Positions 9,399 to 18,214 of a stretch of 64,000 nt of DNA are shown here, piece after piece (position 1 is the first letter of the stretch; the number at the start of each line of letters is the position of its first letter). Below the pieces are notes generated by a model. The model ran no database searches. It had not been told where the DNA came from and saw only the letters and a program-made list of their open reading frames with translations. Location of the stretch: positions 27,555 through 91,554 of the forward strand of contig JAAXVR010000007.1 in the NCBI GenBank assembly GCA_013335405.1, in the 5' to 3' direction. This DNA comes from Chlorobiaceae bacterium. Its GTDB lineage: Bacteria; Bacteroidota; Chlorobiia; Chlorobiales; Chlorobiaceae. The position numbers and the translations under genes were made by a program.

Positions 9399-10652
9399 TC
9401 AAGCTTTTTCGAGCAGCATTCCTGAAATGGTAAGACCTAATGCGTGCCCGATGCATAATATTTTGGTGCCTTTCGGTATCTGCGAAGAATCGATAATCTT
9501 CATGCACATGAAAGGAATGGCTCCGGATGAAAGATACCCGTTTTCGTAGAGCATTTTCAGACTGAACTGCATCTGTTCAGCCGAAAGTTCGAGTTGTTTG
9601 CCGATCTGCTTGAGAATAAGCGGACTCGGGGCCTGGATGACAAAAAGAAGCCTGTCTTTTTCCTTGCTGTAATCCATGTCTGCATCCCTGAATAACCCGG
9701 TAATAAAATCACGCACATGCTCCCTGATTTTTCGCAGATATTTCAGAGGATCTACCTGATAATCGAATGCCGGATTTGACACTGTCCACACAGCAATCCG
9801 GGAAGAATCCGGAATCATCATATGACTGAACCAGAGTATTTTGAGACAAGGTTTTCCGGAAGCCATTGCTGCATCATGACTGATGAGTGAATACCTGATG
9901 AAACTGTCGCTGTAACTTGTCATCAGGCCGATATTCACCGCCTGGTCATCGGCTATTTTCATATGGATGCTGAACAGCTCTGACTGCAGAATGTCCACTC
10001 TCCCGACCGCCTTTTCACAACCGCCGAGAAACGATGAGCGCAGCAGAGCATTGGCTGTCCTGATCGCTGATATCGGGGCATTGCATGCCCTGTTATAGAA
10101 ATTGGTCACATGAACATCGAACCATCTGTTCTCCGAAAGAACGATATCGACCGGATTCGGCTCTATATATCCTGTAGAAGTGACATGAACGATACGATCC
10201 GGCTTTGCCGTTTTTTTTCTGTCATAAAGAAGTCTGACATGTTTTTCAGCAACAGCCCGATAAAGGGACATCCTTGCATCGAGGTCGGCGCCTTCGGGAT
10301 TAGTATGGCGTTCAGCCAGATCTTCATACATGGGAAATGTGGTTTTATATTTGACATATGAACCATTTTCCGCGATCTGGAAATTCTCCTCGTTATCGTA
10401 ATTTTCCGGCCAGAGAGCCATGTATCGCTGCCCGATCGCTTCAGGAGAAAGAGCGAAATGGTTGAATTTGACCTGAATTCTTTTCCGGATTTTCTCAATC
10501 TCCCTGTCCGATGTTTTTCCCGCCATTACTGCTTCGGCTTTCACCATTCCTTTGATGAGCAGTCCGATACTTTGCTCCTGTGAAACCATATCTGACAGAC
10601 GAACAGACTGAAAATCCGTCAGAACGGTTGCAAGTTCACTTATCATCACCAT
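9399..10652 (-). CDS. Chalcone-synthase/KASIII-fold thiolase-superfamily protein
   Basis: VHVTSTGYIEPNPVDIVL, FYNRACNAPISAIRTANALL (Cys-containing), C-terminal alignment by eye to plant CHS around the HPGGP / GNMSSA / GFGPGLT regions. Confidence 0.72.
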   Translation of the reverse strand: MVMISELATVLTDFQSVRLSDMVSQEQSIGLLIKGMVKAEAVMAGKTSDREIEKIRKRIQVKFNHFALSPEAIGQRYMALWPENYDNEENFQIAENGSYVKYKTTFPMYEDLAERHTNPEGADLDARMSLYRAVAEKHVRLLYDRKKTAKPDRIVHVTSTGYIEPNPVDIVLSENRWFDVHVTNFYNRACNAPISAIRTANALLRSSFLGGCEKAVGRVDILQSELFSIHMKIADDQAVNIGLMTSYSDSFIRYSLISHDAAMASGKPCLKILWFSHMMIPDSSRIAVWTVSNPAFDYQVDPLKYLRKIREHVRDFITGLFRDADMDYSKEKDRLLFVIQAPSPLILKQIGKQLELSAEQMQFSLKMLYENGYLSSGAIPFMCMKIIDSSQIPKGTKILCIGHALGLTISGMLLEKA

Positions 10653-10736
10653 GAAAGTCAGGATTGAAGTGTTTAATGTAAAATAGAGGGCAATACACGA
10701 GATCGCTTCACTCGATCACCTGCAATCATGGTTATA

Positions 10737-11444
10737 TCAGGGCGGGTTTTTTCGTGAAGCTTTTTTTATGCTCCCGTCGGATATATATACGATATTGCTG
10801 ATCCTGTCAACAACGACAGAATCGTGAGAGGATAGAACGAGTGAAACACCTTTCTTGATGTTCAAATCAATCAGCAGATCGATAATACTGGTGCCTGTCT
10901 GACTGTCCAGATTGGCAGTCGGTTCGTCGGCAAGGATTAACGAAGGTTTGGTGACAAGCGCTCTGGCGATAGCAACACGTTGTTGCTGCCCTCCCGACAT
11001 CTCCCGGGGATAATGTTTTTTTCTTTCATTGAGGCCCAGTTCATCGAGAATATCTCCAACTCTGGCTTTTATCGTATGTTTGTCCAGACCTTTGAAAAGG
11101 AGGGGAAGCTCGACATTTTCATATGCGGTCAAAACCGGAACCAGATTGAATGACTGAAAAACAAAACCAATTTTTTCAAGTCTTATTGGAGCCAACTCTT
11201 CAAGACTCATCATCGTCGTATCGGTTCCGTCAATGATGATTCGGCCATCATCCTGCTTGTCGATACATCCGAGAAGGTGCAGGAGTGTCGATTTCCCGCT
11301 CCCTGAAAGACCGGCGATAACGGTAAAATCTCCTGCTTTAACATCAAAATCCACGTGACTGAGTGCCGTGATACGCCCTTCCCCTGTTCCGTAATACCTG
11401 GAAACATCAACCATTCTGGCGATTACTCTTTCACTCATACACAT
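10737..11444 (-). CDS. ABC transporter ATP-binding protein, LolD/MacB-like
   Basis: [54 protein letters not shown]. Confidence 0.93.
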   Translation of the reverse strand: MCMSERVIARMVDVSRYYGTGEGRITALSHVDFDVKAGDFTVIAGLSGSGKSTLLHLLGCIDKQDDGRIIIDGTDTTMMSLEELAPIRLEKIGFVFQSFNLVPVLTAYENVELPLLFKGLDKHTIKARVGDILDELGLNERKKHYPREMSGGQQQRVAIARALVTKPSLILADEPTANLDSQTGTSIIDLLIDLNIKKGVSLVLSSHDSVVVDRISNIVYISDGSIKKASRKNPP

Positions 11445-11487
11445 GGAGATTCAAACCATAAATTTACCCGGAATCCCGGAGTCCTTT

Positions 11488-12240
11488 TCATGCAAGCAAT
11501 GTTTTACCACCATCGACAACCACCGTCTGCCCGATAATCTGCGATGCGGCATCGCTGGCGAGGAAAGCCACAACCTCCGCGACGTCTTCGGAAGTCGTCA
11601 GTTTACCTGATGGGGTATAGTCAAGCGTCACATTCAGCATCCTTTCAAGTTCGGGAAGCGCTTTAGCTGCTTCAGTCATGACAAGTCCGGGACAGACCAG
11701 ATTAACTGCTATGCCAAGTGGGGCAAGTTCCATGGCATAATGACGGAACAGGGCATCCATTGCCCCTTTTGTGGAACCAACTGCAGTATAGCTGGGAATG
11801 ACATGAGTTCCGCCAGGCGAAGTAATCCCGATGATCCGCCCCCCCCTGCCCATTTTCCCTATCAGTTCCCTTGTCAGCCTGTGTACTGCAAAAAAGTTGA
11901 TTTCAAAGGTCCATTTCAACTGCCTGTCCGAAAGCTCCATCGCTTTTCGATGAACACCACTCGCTGCAGAATGGACAAGTATATCTATATGGTCGCATTC
12001 ATCATGGAGCCGAGTGACAACTTCATGATAACTGTCATCATGCGTAAGGTCACCCCTGATCGTGCTGATATTCAGCCCTTTTCCAAGCGCTTCTTTTTCG
12101 AGTTCTGCCGCACTTTTTCTGCTTCGCGCATACAAGGCGATCACTCTGGCTCCTTGACCGGCAAGGGCAAGGGATACCGCCCTTCCAATACCTCTCGTAC
12201 CTCCGGTTACAATAACCGTTTTACTCTCGAAGCTTTTCAT
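11488..12240 (-). CDS. SDR-family enoyl-ACP reductase, FabL-like (Y-x6-K)
   Basis: TGGTRGIGRAVS; SAASGVHRKAMEL; PSYTAVGSTKGAMDALFRHYAMELAPLGIAVN resembles Bacillus FabL ([24 protein letters not shown]); terminal GQTVVVDGGKTLLA. Confidence 0.72.
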   Translation of the reverse strand: MKSFESKTVIVTGGTRGIGRAVSLALAGQGARVIALYARSRKSAAELEKEALGKGLNISTIRGDLTHDDSYHEVVTRLHDECDHIDILVHSAASGVHRKAMELSDRQLKWTFEINFFAVHRLTRELIGKMGRGGRIIGITSPGGTHVIPSYTAVGSTKGAMDALFRHYAMELAPLGIAVNLVCPGLVMTEAAKALPELERMLNVTLDYTPSGKLTTSEDVAEVVAFLASDAASQIIGQTVVVDGGKTLLA

Positions 12241-13010
12241 ATCCCAGTGTCTCCAAGTGATCGTCCCCCATCGACAGGAATAACGGCTCCTGTTATATAC
12301 CTGGCCTTATCGGAGCACAGAAATGCGACAAGGGACCCAACATCATCGGGCTCACCGATAAAACCTGCGGGAATATGCTTTCCGGTTTCACGGGATGAAG
12401 TTTTTTCGAGGTAATTGACAATTCCGGCTGTCATTGGTGTGCGGATAAGGCCGGGAGCAACGACATTGGCTGTAATACCCCGGTGTGCAACTTCCAGTGC
12501 CAGTGTTCTTGTGAATCCGATGACCCCTGCTTTTGCCGCAGCATAATTGACCTGACCCCGCTTTGCATAGAATCCGCTGATGGAACTGATATTGACAATC
12601 CTGCCAAATCGTTTTCCGTACATGGACTTCATGGCGAGATGGCATAAAGCCATGCTCACAAGAAGATGCTCATGGAGAAGCTGTTCATGGAAAGAAAAAT
12701 CTGTCTGAAAAAACATGCCGTCTTTTATTCTTCCGGCAGAGTTGACAAGGATCTCGGGCTGCCTGCCAAACCTGGATACAACCATGTCGTACAGCTCTTT
12801 TGCGGATTCGTAACCATTGAGGTTTCGACAGAAGATATCTGTCCTGCTGCCGTTACCGTCAAAAAGCTTCACTGCCTCCGCTGCTTTTTCATGATTTTCG
12901 GCATATGCGAGAGCAAGGTCACAGGTTCCGGCAAGAGCCATGGCTACAGCCAGACCGATCCCCGATGTTCCTCCTGTTATGAGCGCGAGACGTTTTTCCA
13001 TTGAAATCAT
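12237..13010 (-). CDS. 3-oxoacyl-ACP reductase, FabG-like
   Basis: TGGTSGIG, NISSISG, VNYAAAKAGVIGFTRTLALEVAHRGITANVVAPG (S-Y-x3-K). Confidence 0.9.
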   Translation of the reverse strand: MISMEKRLALITGGTSGIGLAVAMALAGTCDLALAYAENHEKAAEAVKLFDGNGSRTDIFCRNLNGYESAKELYDMVVSRFGRQPEILVNSAGRIKDGMFFQTDFSFHEQLLHEHLLVSMALCHLAMKSMYGKRFGRIVNISSISGFYAKRGQVNYAAAKAGVIGFTRTLALEVAHRGITANVVAPGLIRTPMTAGIVNYLEKTSSRETGKHIPAGFIGEPDDVGSLVAFLCSDKARYITGAVIPVDGGRSLGDTGI

Positions 13011-14266
13011 GTTTTCTTAAAGACAACACAGGCATTCTGCCCGCCGAAACCGAAACTGTTGCTGAGTATATATTCCAGTGATGCATTTCTGGAACCCTCC
13101 GATACATAATCGAGGTCGCAATCGGGATCGGGATCATCGAGGTTGATGGTCGGAGCAATTTTCTGCCGCTGAAGCATGAGAATACAGGCAATTGCCTCTA
13201 TTGCGCCAGCTGCGACCGTTGAATGTCCGATCTGAGATTTCAGGGAACTGACGGGGATACGGTAAGCTGCATTTCCGAAAACTTTTTTGATCGCCAGAGT
13301 TTCGAGACGATCATTCAGTGCTGTGGATGTCCCGTGCGCATTGATGTAGTCTATTCTTTCCTTTTCGATTCCGGCATCGGCCATGGCACCCTCAATTGCC
13401 TTGACAACACAGAGATTGTCTTCCCTGCCATCTGTCATCCGGTAAGCATCCGAAGTGAACGAATAACCGCTTACCCTGCAGAGAATTTCCGCCTGCCTTT
13501 CTTCTGCAGCGGCCTCGCTCTCGAGAAGAAGAACAGCAGCAGCTTCTCCCTTGACAAAACCCGCCCGGCTTTTTGAAAATGGTCGGCTTGCTTTTGACGC
13601 AGGAACATTTTCAGTGGTGAGGGTATGAAGAAGATGAAAATTCATGAGCTGGCTTTCCCATGCACCTGCATCGACAGCGCAGACAAGACATCGCCTCATG
13701 CGTCCCGATCTGATCATCTGATAAGCCAATCCAATGGCATTACTGCCCGCTGCACATGCAGTATTGATACTGATGATATTTTCCGGTACGATGAGGCCGT
13801 TTCCCCTTTCCTTAAGACGGTTCGCAATTATCTCCACTATCCATTCAGCTCTCAGTTCATCCCAGAGAAAAGCATCGGGACTGTAGTGTTGCAATGAATC
13901 GTGGACTATTTCAAAAAAAATTCCTGCCGGGGTAGCATGAACGATACCATCGATAACAACCGAAGCGGGTAGTGTATCGAGAAGCTGCTGCAGTGCAAAA
14001 AGCAGATATCTGCCACCGTCCGAATGAGTCCCCGGTTCCAGGCCGAGAGTTTCCGATGACGGAATTCCTGAGTCATCGATTACAGCGCCGAACGGTACAG
14101 GAAAGGTATTCGGAACAAGCGATCCCCGAATGTCTATAACCCCCGATTCACCATCAAACATGCGTTTTTCAAAATCGACAATCGAGTTTCCAATTGGAGA
14201 AACGACTCCATACCCTGTAACGACAATTTCAGTTTTCACTTTCCGGATTCTTTTTACTGGTGACAA
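13007..14266 (-). CDS. 3-oxoacyl-ACP synthase, FabF/KAS II-like
   Basis: Active-site Cys in INTACAAGSNAIGLAYQMIR, His in INAHGTSTALND, Lys/His in SLKSQIGHSTVAAGAIEAI. Confidence 0.92.
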   Translation of the reverse strand: MSPVKRIRKVKTEIVVTGYGVVSPIGNSIVDFEKRMFDGESGVIDIRGSLVPNTFPVPFGAVIDDSGIPSSETLGLEPGTHSDGGRYLLFALQQLLDTLPASVVIDGIVHATPAGIFFEIVHDSLQHYSPDAFLWDELRAEWIVEIIANRLKERGNGLIVPENIISINTACAAGSNAIGLAYQMIRSGRMRRCLVCAVDAGAWESQLMNFHLLHTLTTENVPASKASRPFSKSRAGFVKGEAAAVLLLESEAAAEERQAEILCRVSGYSFTSDAYRMTDGREDNLCVVKAIEGAMADAGIEKERIDYINAHGTSTALNDRLETLAIKKVFGNAAYRIPVSSLKSQIGHSTVAAGAIEAIACILMLQRQKIAPTINLDDPDPDCDLDYVSEGSRNASLEYILSNSFGFGGQNACVVFKKT

Positions 14267-14531
14267 GCATTATGAAATCAACAAGATCCTGAACGGAAAT
14301 ATCCATAACATCATCACCCTTCGTCTCGTTGAGATAAGTCAATGCTTCAGTGAAATCCAGTTCGATACCTGTACGTTGTTCTATTTCATAACTGATGTCA
14401 AGGTAATCGATACTTTCCGCATTAAGGTCAGCCTTGAACATGCTTTCCCGCCTGATCTGCCCTTCTTCCGTATTCAGAACCGCACGGATGGCATCTTCGA
14501 CTTTGTCAAACAACTCTTGTTCAGTCAGCAT
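14229..14531 (-). CDS. Acyl carrier protein
   Basis: Phosphopantetheine site region KADLNAESIDYLDISYEIEQRTGIEL; size 100 aa; overlaps the KS gene. Confidence 0.85.
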   Translation of the reverse strand: MLTEQELFDKVEDAIRAVLNTEEGQIRRESMFKADLNAESIDYLDISYEIEQRTGIELDFTEALTYLNETKGDDVMDISVQDLVDFIMLVTSKKNPESEN

Positions 14532-15277
14532 TTATTTCTCCCTTTGTTTATGATTTGAATTATCAGCTGATGGCTTATGCCATAATAGGAATCCGTCCGA
14601 CTGTATTCATCAAGCCAAAGGTTTTGTTTTCCGTCAGCCTCGAGAAGCATTGCTGCTGCACCTTCGCATAAAACTCGATCAGACAGGTTCTGTCTGCGTA
14701 TACGTTCGAGGACCAGTGGGTTTTCAAAACTGAAAGCACTGCATACGAGGGCTGCATCAATACGACCTTCAGCAAGATCTTCTTCAGCTTGCTGAAGGGC
14801 ATGGATACTGCCGTATGAAGAACTGTTGAATACGTTCATCGGACCCATAATGCCAAGAAATACTCCCATCTGTGCGGCAGCAAGATTTGGAAGCTGCATC
14901 AGAAACATTTTCGGGTTGTGAGATTTCCGGTACCGATCGGCATAGTCATCTTCAGAAACGCCTGACATCTCGAATGTCGACTTCAGATCGACAGGTCCGT
15001 TTTCAAGGGCACAATAGATACCAACGGAAAAAGGGGAAATTGCGAGCAACGGTTTCAGGGCGGGCTGAAGCTCAAGGCAGGCAAGCGATAAAAGAACGCC
15101 GGCCCTGCTCATCGAACGATAAACTTTCCTGTCGGGAAGTGCTGCCTGACGCTCTTCAAGCAAAAGCCGTTTTGATGAAGGGATAGTCAGGGGTTCCCCA
15201 TAATACTCGTTTCTGTATGGTATGACAGGAATCTCCTTTCCTGGAATAATGACATGACTTGCTGCTATTCGGCTCAT
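14525..15277 (-). CDS. Short beta-ketoacyl-synthase-like chain length factor (PF13723-like)
   Basis: 250 aa, KS N-terminal fold only; NVFNSSSYGSIHALQQAEEDLAEGRIDAALVCSAFSFENPLVLERI with the active-site Cys position occupied by Ser. Confidence 0.7.
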   Translation of the reverse strand: MSRIAASHVIIPGKEIPVIPYRNEYYGEPLTIPSSKRLLLEERQAALPDRKVYRSMSRAGVLLSLACLELQPALKPLLAISPFSVGIYCALENGPVDLKSTFEMSGVSEDDYADRYRKSHNPKMFLMQLPNLAAAQMGVFLGIMGPMNVFNSSSYGSIHALQQAEEDLAEGRIDAALVCSAFSFENPLVLERIRRQNLSDRVLCEGAAAMLLEADGKQNLWLDEYSRTDSYYGISHQLIIQIINKGRNKC

Positions 15278-15774
15278 ATACCATCGATTATGGTTCCTTG
15301 CCCAGAATAATTGCCGGGAAGGTCATCTTTTTTCTGTGCTTCAGGTATGGGAATATGGCCATACATCACTTCGGCACTGGCAACATTATGTCCATCAACT
15401 TCAATCCAGCCCGATGCGACAGAATAGGATTTGCGTACCATTACGTCCACATGGATGAAAACCTTGTCGCCCGGCTGAATGGCCTTTCGGAATTTTGCGC
15501 TTTTAATGGAGGTAAGCACCGGAAGAATATCCTTATTGGCAGCCATGACACATTTTCCTCCGAGCTGTGCAATCATTTCTATCTGGAGAACGCCGGGAAC
15601 GATCGGATAGGAAGGGAAATGATCCATGAAAAACAATTCGGAACGGGAAAAACATCTGACCCCGAGTGCCCTTTTGCCGGGTTCCATCTCGAGAATTCTG
15701 TCAATCAGCAACCATCGCATGCGGTTATGGGGAAAAATTGCCAAAGCCCGGATAAGACCTTTGAGTAATTGCAA
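15274..15774 (-). CDS. 3-hydroxyacyl-ACP dehydratase, FabZ/FabA-like hotdog protein
   Basis: MDHFPSYPIVPGVLQIEMIAQLGG motif (His and Glu catalytic positions present). Confidence 0.85.
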   Translation of the reverse strand: MQLLKGLIRALAIFPHNRMRWLLIDRILEMEPGKRALGVRCFSRSELFFMDHFPSYPIVPGVLQIEMIAQLGGKCVMAANKDILPVLTSIKSAKFRKAIQPGDKVFIHVDVMVRKSYSVASGWIEVDGHNVASAEVMYGHIPIPEAQKKDDLPGNYSGQGTIIDGI

Positions 15775-15918
15775 ATACCCGTAAATTTATCCATGATGCG
15801 TAAATGTACAAAATAGTCATCAGCATATACAGAAATTGGAGAGAAAATGCCGGTATGGACTACATCTCCGTATGTAATTGCTTTAATTAGATAAAAAAGG
15901 AAAGCATCCATAACGTTT

Positions 15919-16302
15919 TCATGGGACGCAGGATTTTTCCTCAAATTCGACAAGCGCTACTGCTGCCGCATATTGCCTGTCATGCGACAAGCTGATCTTT
16001 ATCGAAGCTTCGGGGTGGCATCTCATTTTTTCGGTCTTTTTCACATAAGGTTTTCCGCCTGGTTCGTTCAATATTTCCACACTGTGCCATGTAAAATCAC
16101 CGCATATACCGCAACCGAAAGCTTTCGATATTGCTTCCTTGGCGGCAAACCGCGATGCGACGCTTTGCAGCATATCGGCTTTATTGCGGCACAGGGCTAT
16201 TTCATCCCTGGTAAGGATTTTTTCAAGAAACCCGTCCCCATAACGCTGAAAAGATCTTCTTATCCTGTCAACGTTGACAATGTCCATCCCTATTTCTGAC
16301 AT
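15919..16302 (-). CDS. acpS: Holo-[acyl-carrier-protein] synthase
   Basis: MSEIGMDIVNVDRIRRSFQRYGDGFLEKILTRDE, SRFAAKEAISKAFG; start set at the internal Met preceding the conserved N-terminus (ORF is open to 16395). Confidence 0.9.
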   Translation of the reverse strand: MSEIGMDIVNVDRIRRSFQRYGDGFLEKILTRDEIALCRNKADMLQSVASRFAAKEAISKAFGCGICGDFTWHSVEILNEPGGKPYVKKTEKMRCHPEASIKISLSHDRQYAAAVALVEFEEKSCVP

Positions 16303-16940
16303 GCTATCCGGATTGAAGTTGAGCAGACAGAGTTGTTTCCCTTTGCTGTCTTCAAAGCAGAAGGTAGCGATATTGATGCTTTTTCCCGTAATCACCTGTC
16401 ATTAACCGTGATGTTTACTGTCTTGCAAGGCAAATCAGGTATGCATCCGGAATCCTTTGTCACTTTCCGGTCTTTTTTCCGGCTGAAGAATATCTGTACT
16501 TCTTGTAATTGTACCCTTTGTTATATATCTTAACAATCGTAAAGGAATACAGGCATAAAGGAATATTGTTCGGCAGTCAACTCTTGTTTTCTGAAATCAC
16601 GTTCAGTTACTCTGCCGGTTTTTCAAAGATTCTATCAGTTTTTTCCTGACCGCCGTTCTCCTTCGATTTACATCCGGTTTGCCTTCGAACGCGTTCTTTT
16701 CGTGATTGTTCATCAGGAAAAGTCGCATCTTTTCCCGGCAGGTTTTTCCTGGCCGCTCTATTTTTTCGAGAGTTGTTTTCTTCCCCTTATTTTATCGTCG
16801 ATTTCGGTCCGTTGCATCGAATTCCGGTCAACCGTCAGTATTCCTCTGTGTATGCGCGCTGCGACCCGGCCACCTGTGAACGGCAAAGTATGTTTATATT
16901 TCTTTCAAATACCTGAAAACAAAAAAAGGAGAGTATTGTA

Positions 16941-18167
16941 ATGGCAAAGAAAATTGTTGTTTTGGGAGCAGGAACTGGCGGGACGATCGTCGCGAACAAC
17001 CTCAGGCGTCATCTGCCTGCCGACTGGGAAATAACGATCATCGACCGTGATGACGACCATCTTTACCAGCCAGGCCTTCTTTTCGTTCCTTTCGGCCTTT
17101 CGGGAACAAAAAGGCTTGTGAAATCAAGAAAAAAACACATCATTCCCGGCATCAATTTCGTCATCGATGAAATTACCCGTATCGATCCCGAAAAACAGCA
17201 GGTCACGACAAAAAACCACACGTTTACTTACGATTTCCTCGTCATCAGCACCGGCTGCAGAATCGCTCCTGAAGAAAATGACGGACTTCTCGATACCTGG
17301 GGCAAAACGGCATTTTCCTTTTATTCTCTCGATGCTGCTGAAAAACTTCGTCAGAAACTCAAGGAATTCGATGGAGGAAAAATCGTCATGAACGTTGCAG
17401 AACTGCCGTTCAAATGCCCGGTAGCGCCAATCGAGTTCGTTTTCCTTGCCGACTGGTACCTCAAGAAAAAAGGCATCAGGAACAAATGCGAGATCGAATA
17501 TGTGACACCCCTGCCCGGTGCTTTCACCAAACCGAAAGCATCAGCGGTTTTCACACAGTCCGCAAAAGAAAAGAATGTGAAAATCACGACCGGCTTCGAA
17601 CTCAACATGGTGAACGGCAAGGAGAAATATATCGAGTCCGTCCAGGGGAACAAGGTCAATTATGATCTGCTGGTCATTGTTCCTACCACCATCGGCGACA
17701 AGGTAATCAGCGATTCGGGAATCGATGACGGTATCGGCTATGTACCCACGCATCACAACACACTGAAAGCCCTCAAACATGAACGGATTTATGTTATAGG
17801 GGATGCAACGAACGTTCCGACGTCAAAAGCCGGTTCAGTGGCACACTATGAAGCAGACGTCGTGGTGTTCAACATCATGGCCGAAATCCACGGAGTAAAG
17901 CCTGAGGAGATTTACGACGGCCACTCGACCTGCTTTATCGTCTATTCAAAAGGGACCTCTTCTCTCATCGATTTCAACTACAGAATCGAGCCGCTTCCGG
18001 GCAAGTACCCGATGCCCAAGCTCGGCCCATTCACTCTGCTTCATGAAACGAAAATGAACTGGTACGGCAAGCTCGGATTCGAGCCTCTCTACTGGAATGT
18101 ACTTCTTGCAGGCAGGCACCTTGGTGCGCCCCCGACCCTGGTCATGGCCGGCAAACACGTCGGATAA
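16941..18167 (+). CDS. sqr: Sulfide:quinone oxidoreductase-like FAD-dependent pyridine nucleotide-disulfide family protein
   Basis: GAGTGGTIVANNLRRHL, GDATNVPTSKAGSVAHYEADV, Cys at TGCRIAPEE, ELPFKCPVAP and HSTCF; preceded by AAAAAAGGAGAG RBS. Confidence 0.83.
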   Translation: MAKKIVVLGAGTGGTIVANNLRRHLPADWEITIIDRDDDHLYQPGLLFVPFGLSGTKRLVKSRKKHIIPGINFVIDEITRIDPEKQQVTTKNHTFTYDFLVISTGCRIAPEENDGLLDTWGKTAFSFYSLDAAEKLRQKLKEFDGGKIVMNVAELPFKCPVAPIEFVFLADWYLKKKGIRNKCEIEYVTPLPGAFTKPKASAVFTQSAKEKNVKITTGFELNMVNGKEKYIESVQGNKVNYDLLVIVPTTIGDKVISDSGIDDGIGYVPTHHNTLKALKHERIYVIGDATNVPTSKAGSVAHYEADVVVFNIMAEIHGVKPEEIYDGHSTCFIVYSKGTSSLIDFNYRIEPLPGKYPMPKLGPFTLLHETKMNWYGKLGFEPLYWNVLLAGRHLGAPPTLVMAGKHVG

Positions 18168-18180
18168 TAGTTGCCGTCAG

Positions 18181-18213
18181 AACAAGGGACGCATAGCGGA
18201 TGCTTCCCTTGTT
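18181..18213 (+). terminator. Hairpin downstream of the sqr-like gene
   Basis: AACAAGGGA / TCCCTTGTT 9-bp stem with inner GCAT/ATGC pairing, 14 nt after the stop codon. Confidence 0.6.
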
Positions 18214-18214
18214 T

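Noticed and set aside
14525-15277. Short KS as a pseudogene
   Set aside because: ORF is intact, overlaps neighbours with ATGA-type junctions and matches the known short chain-length-factor type, so decay is less likely.
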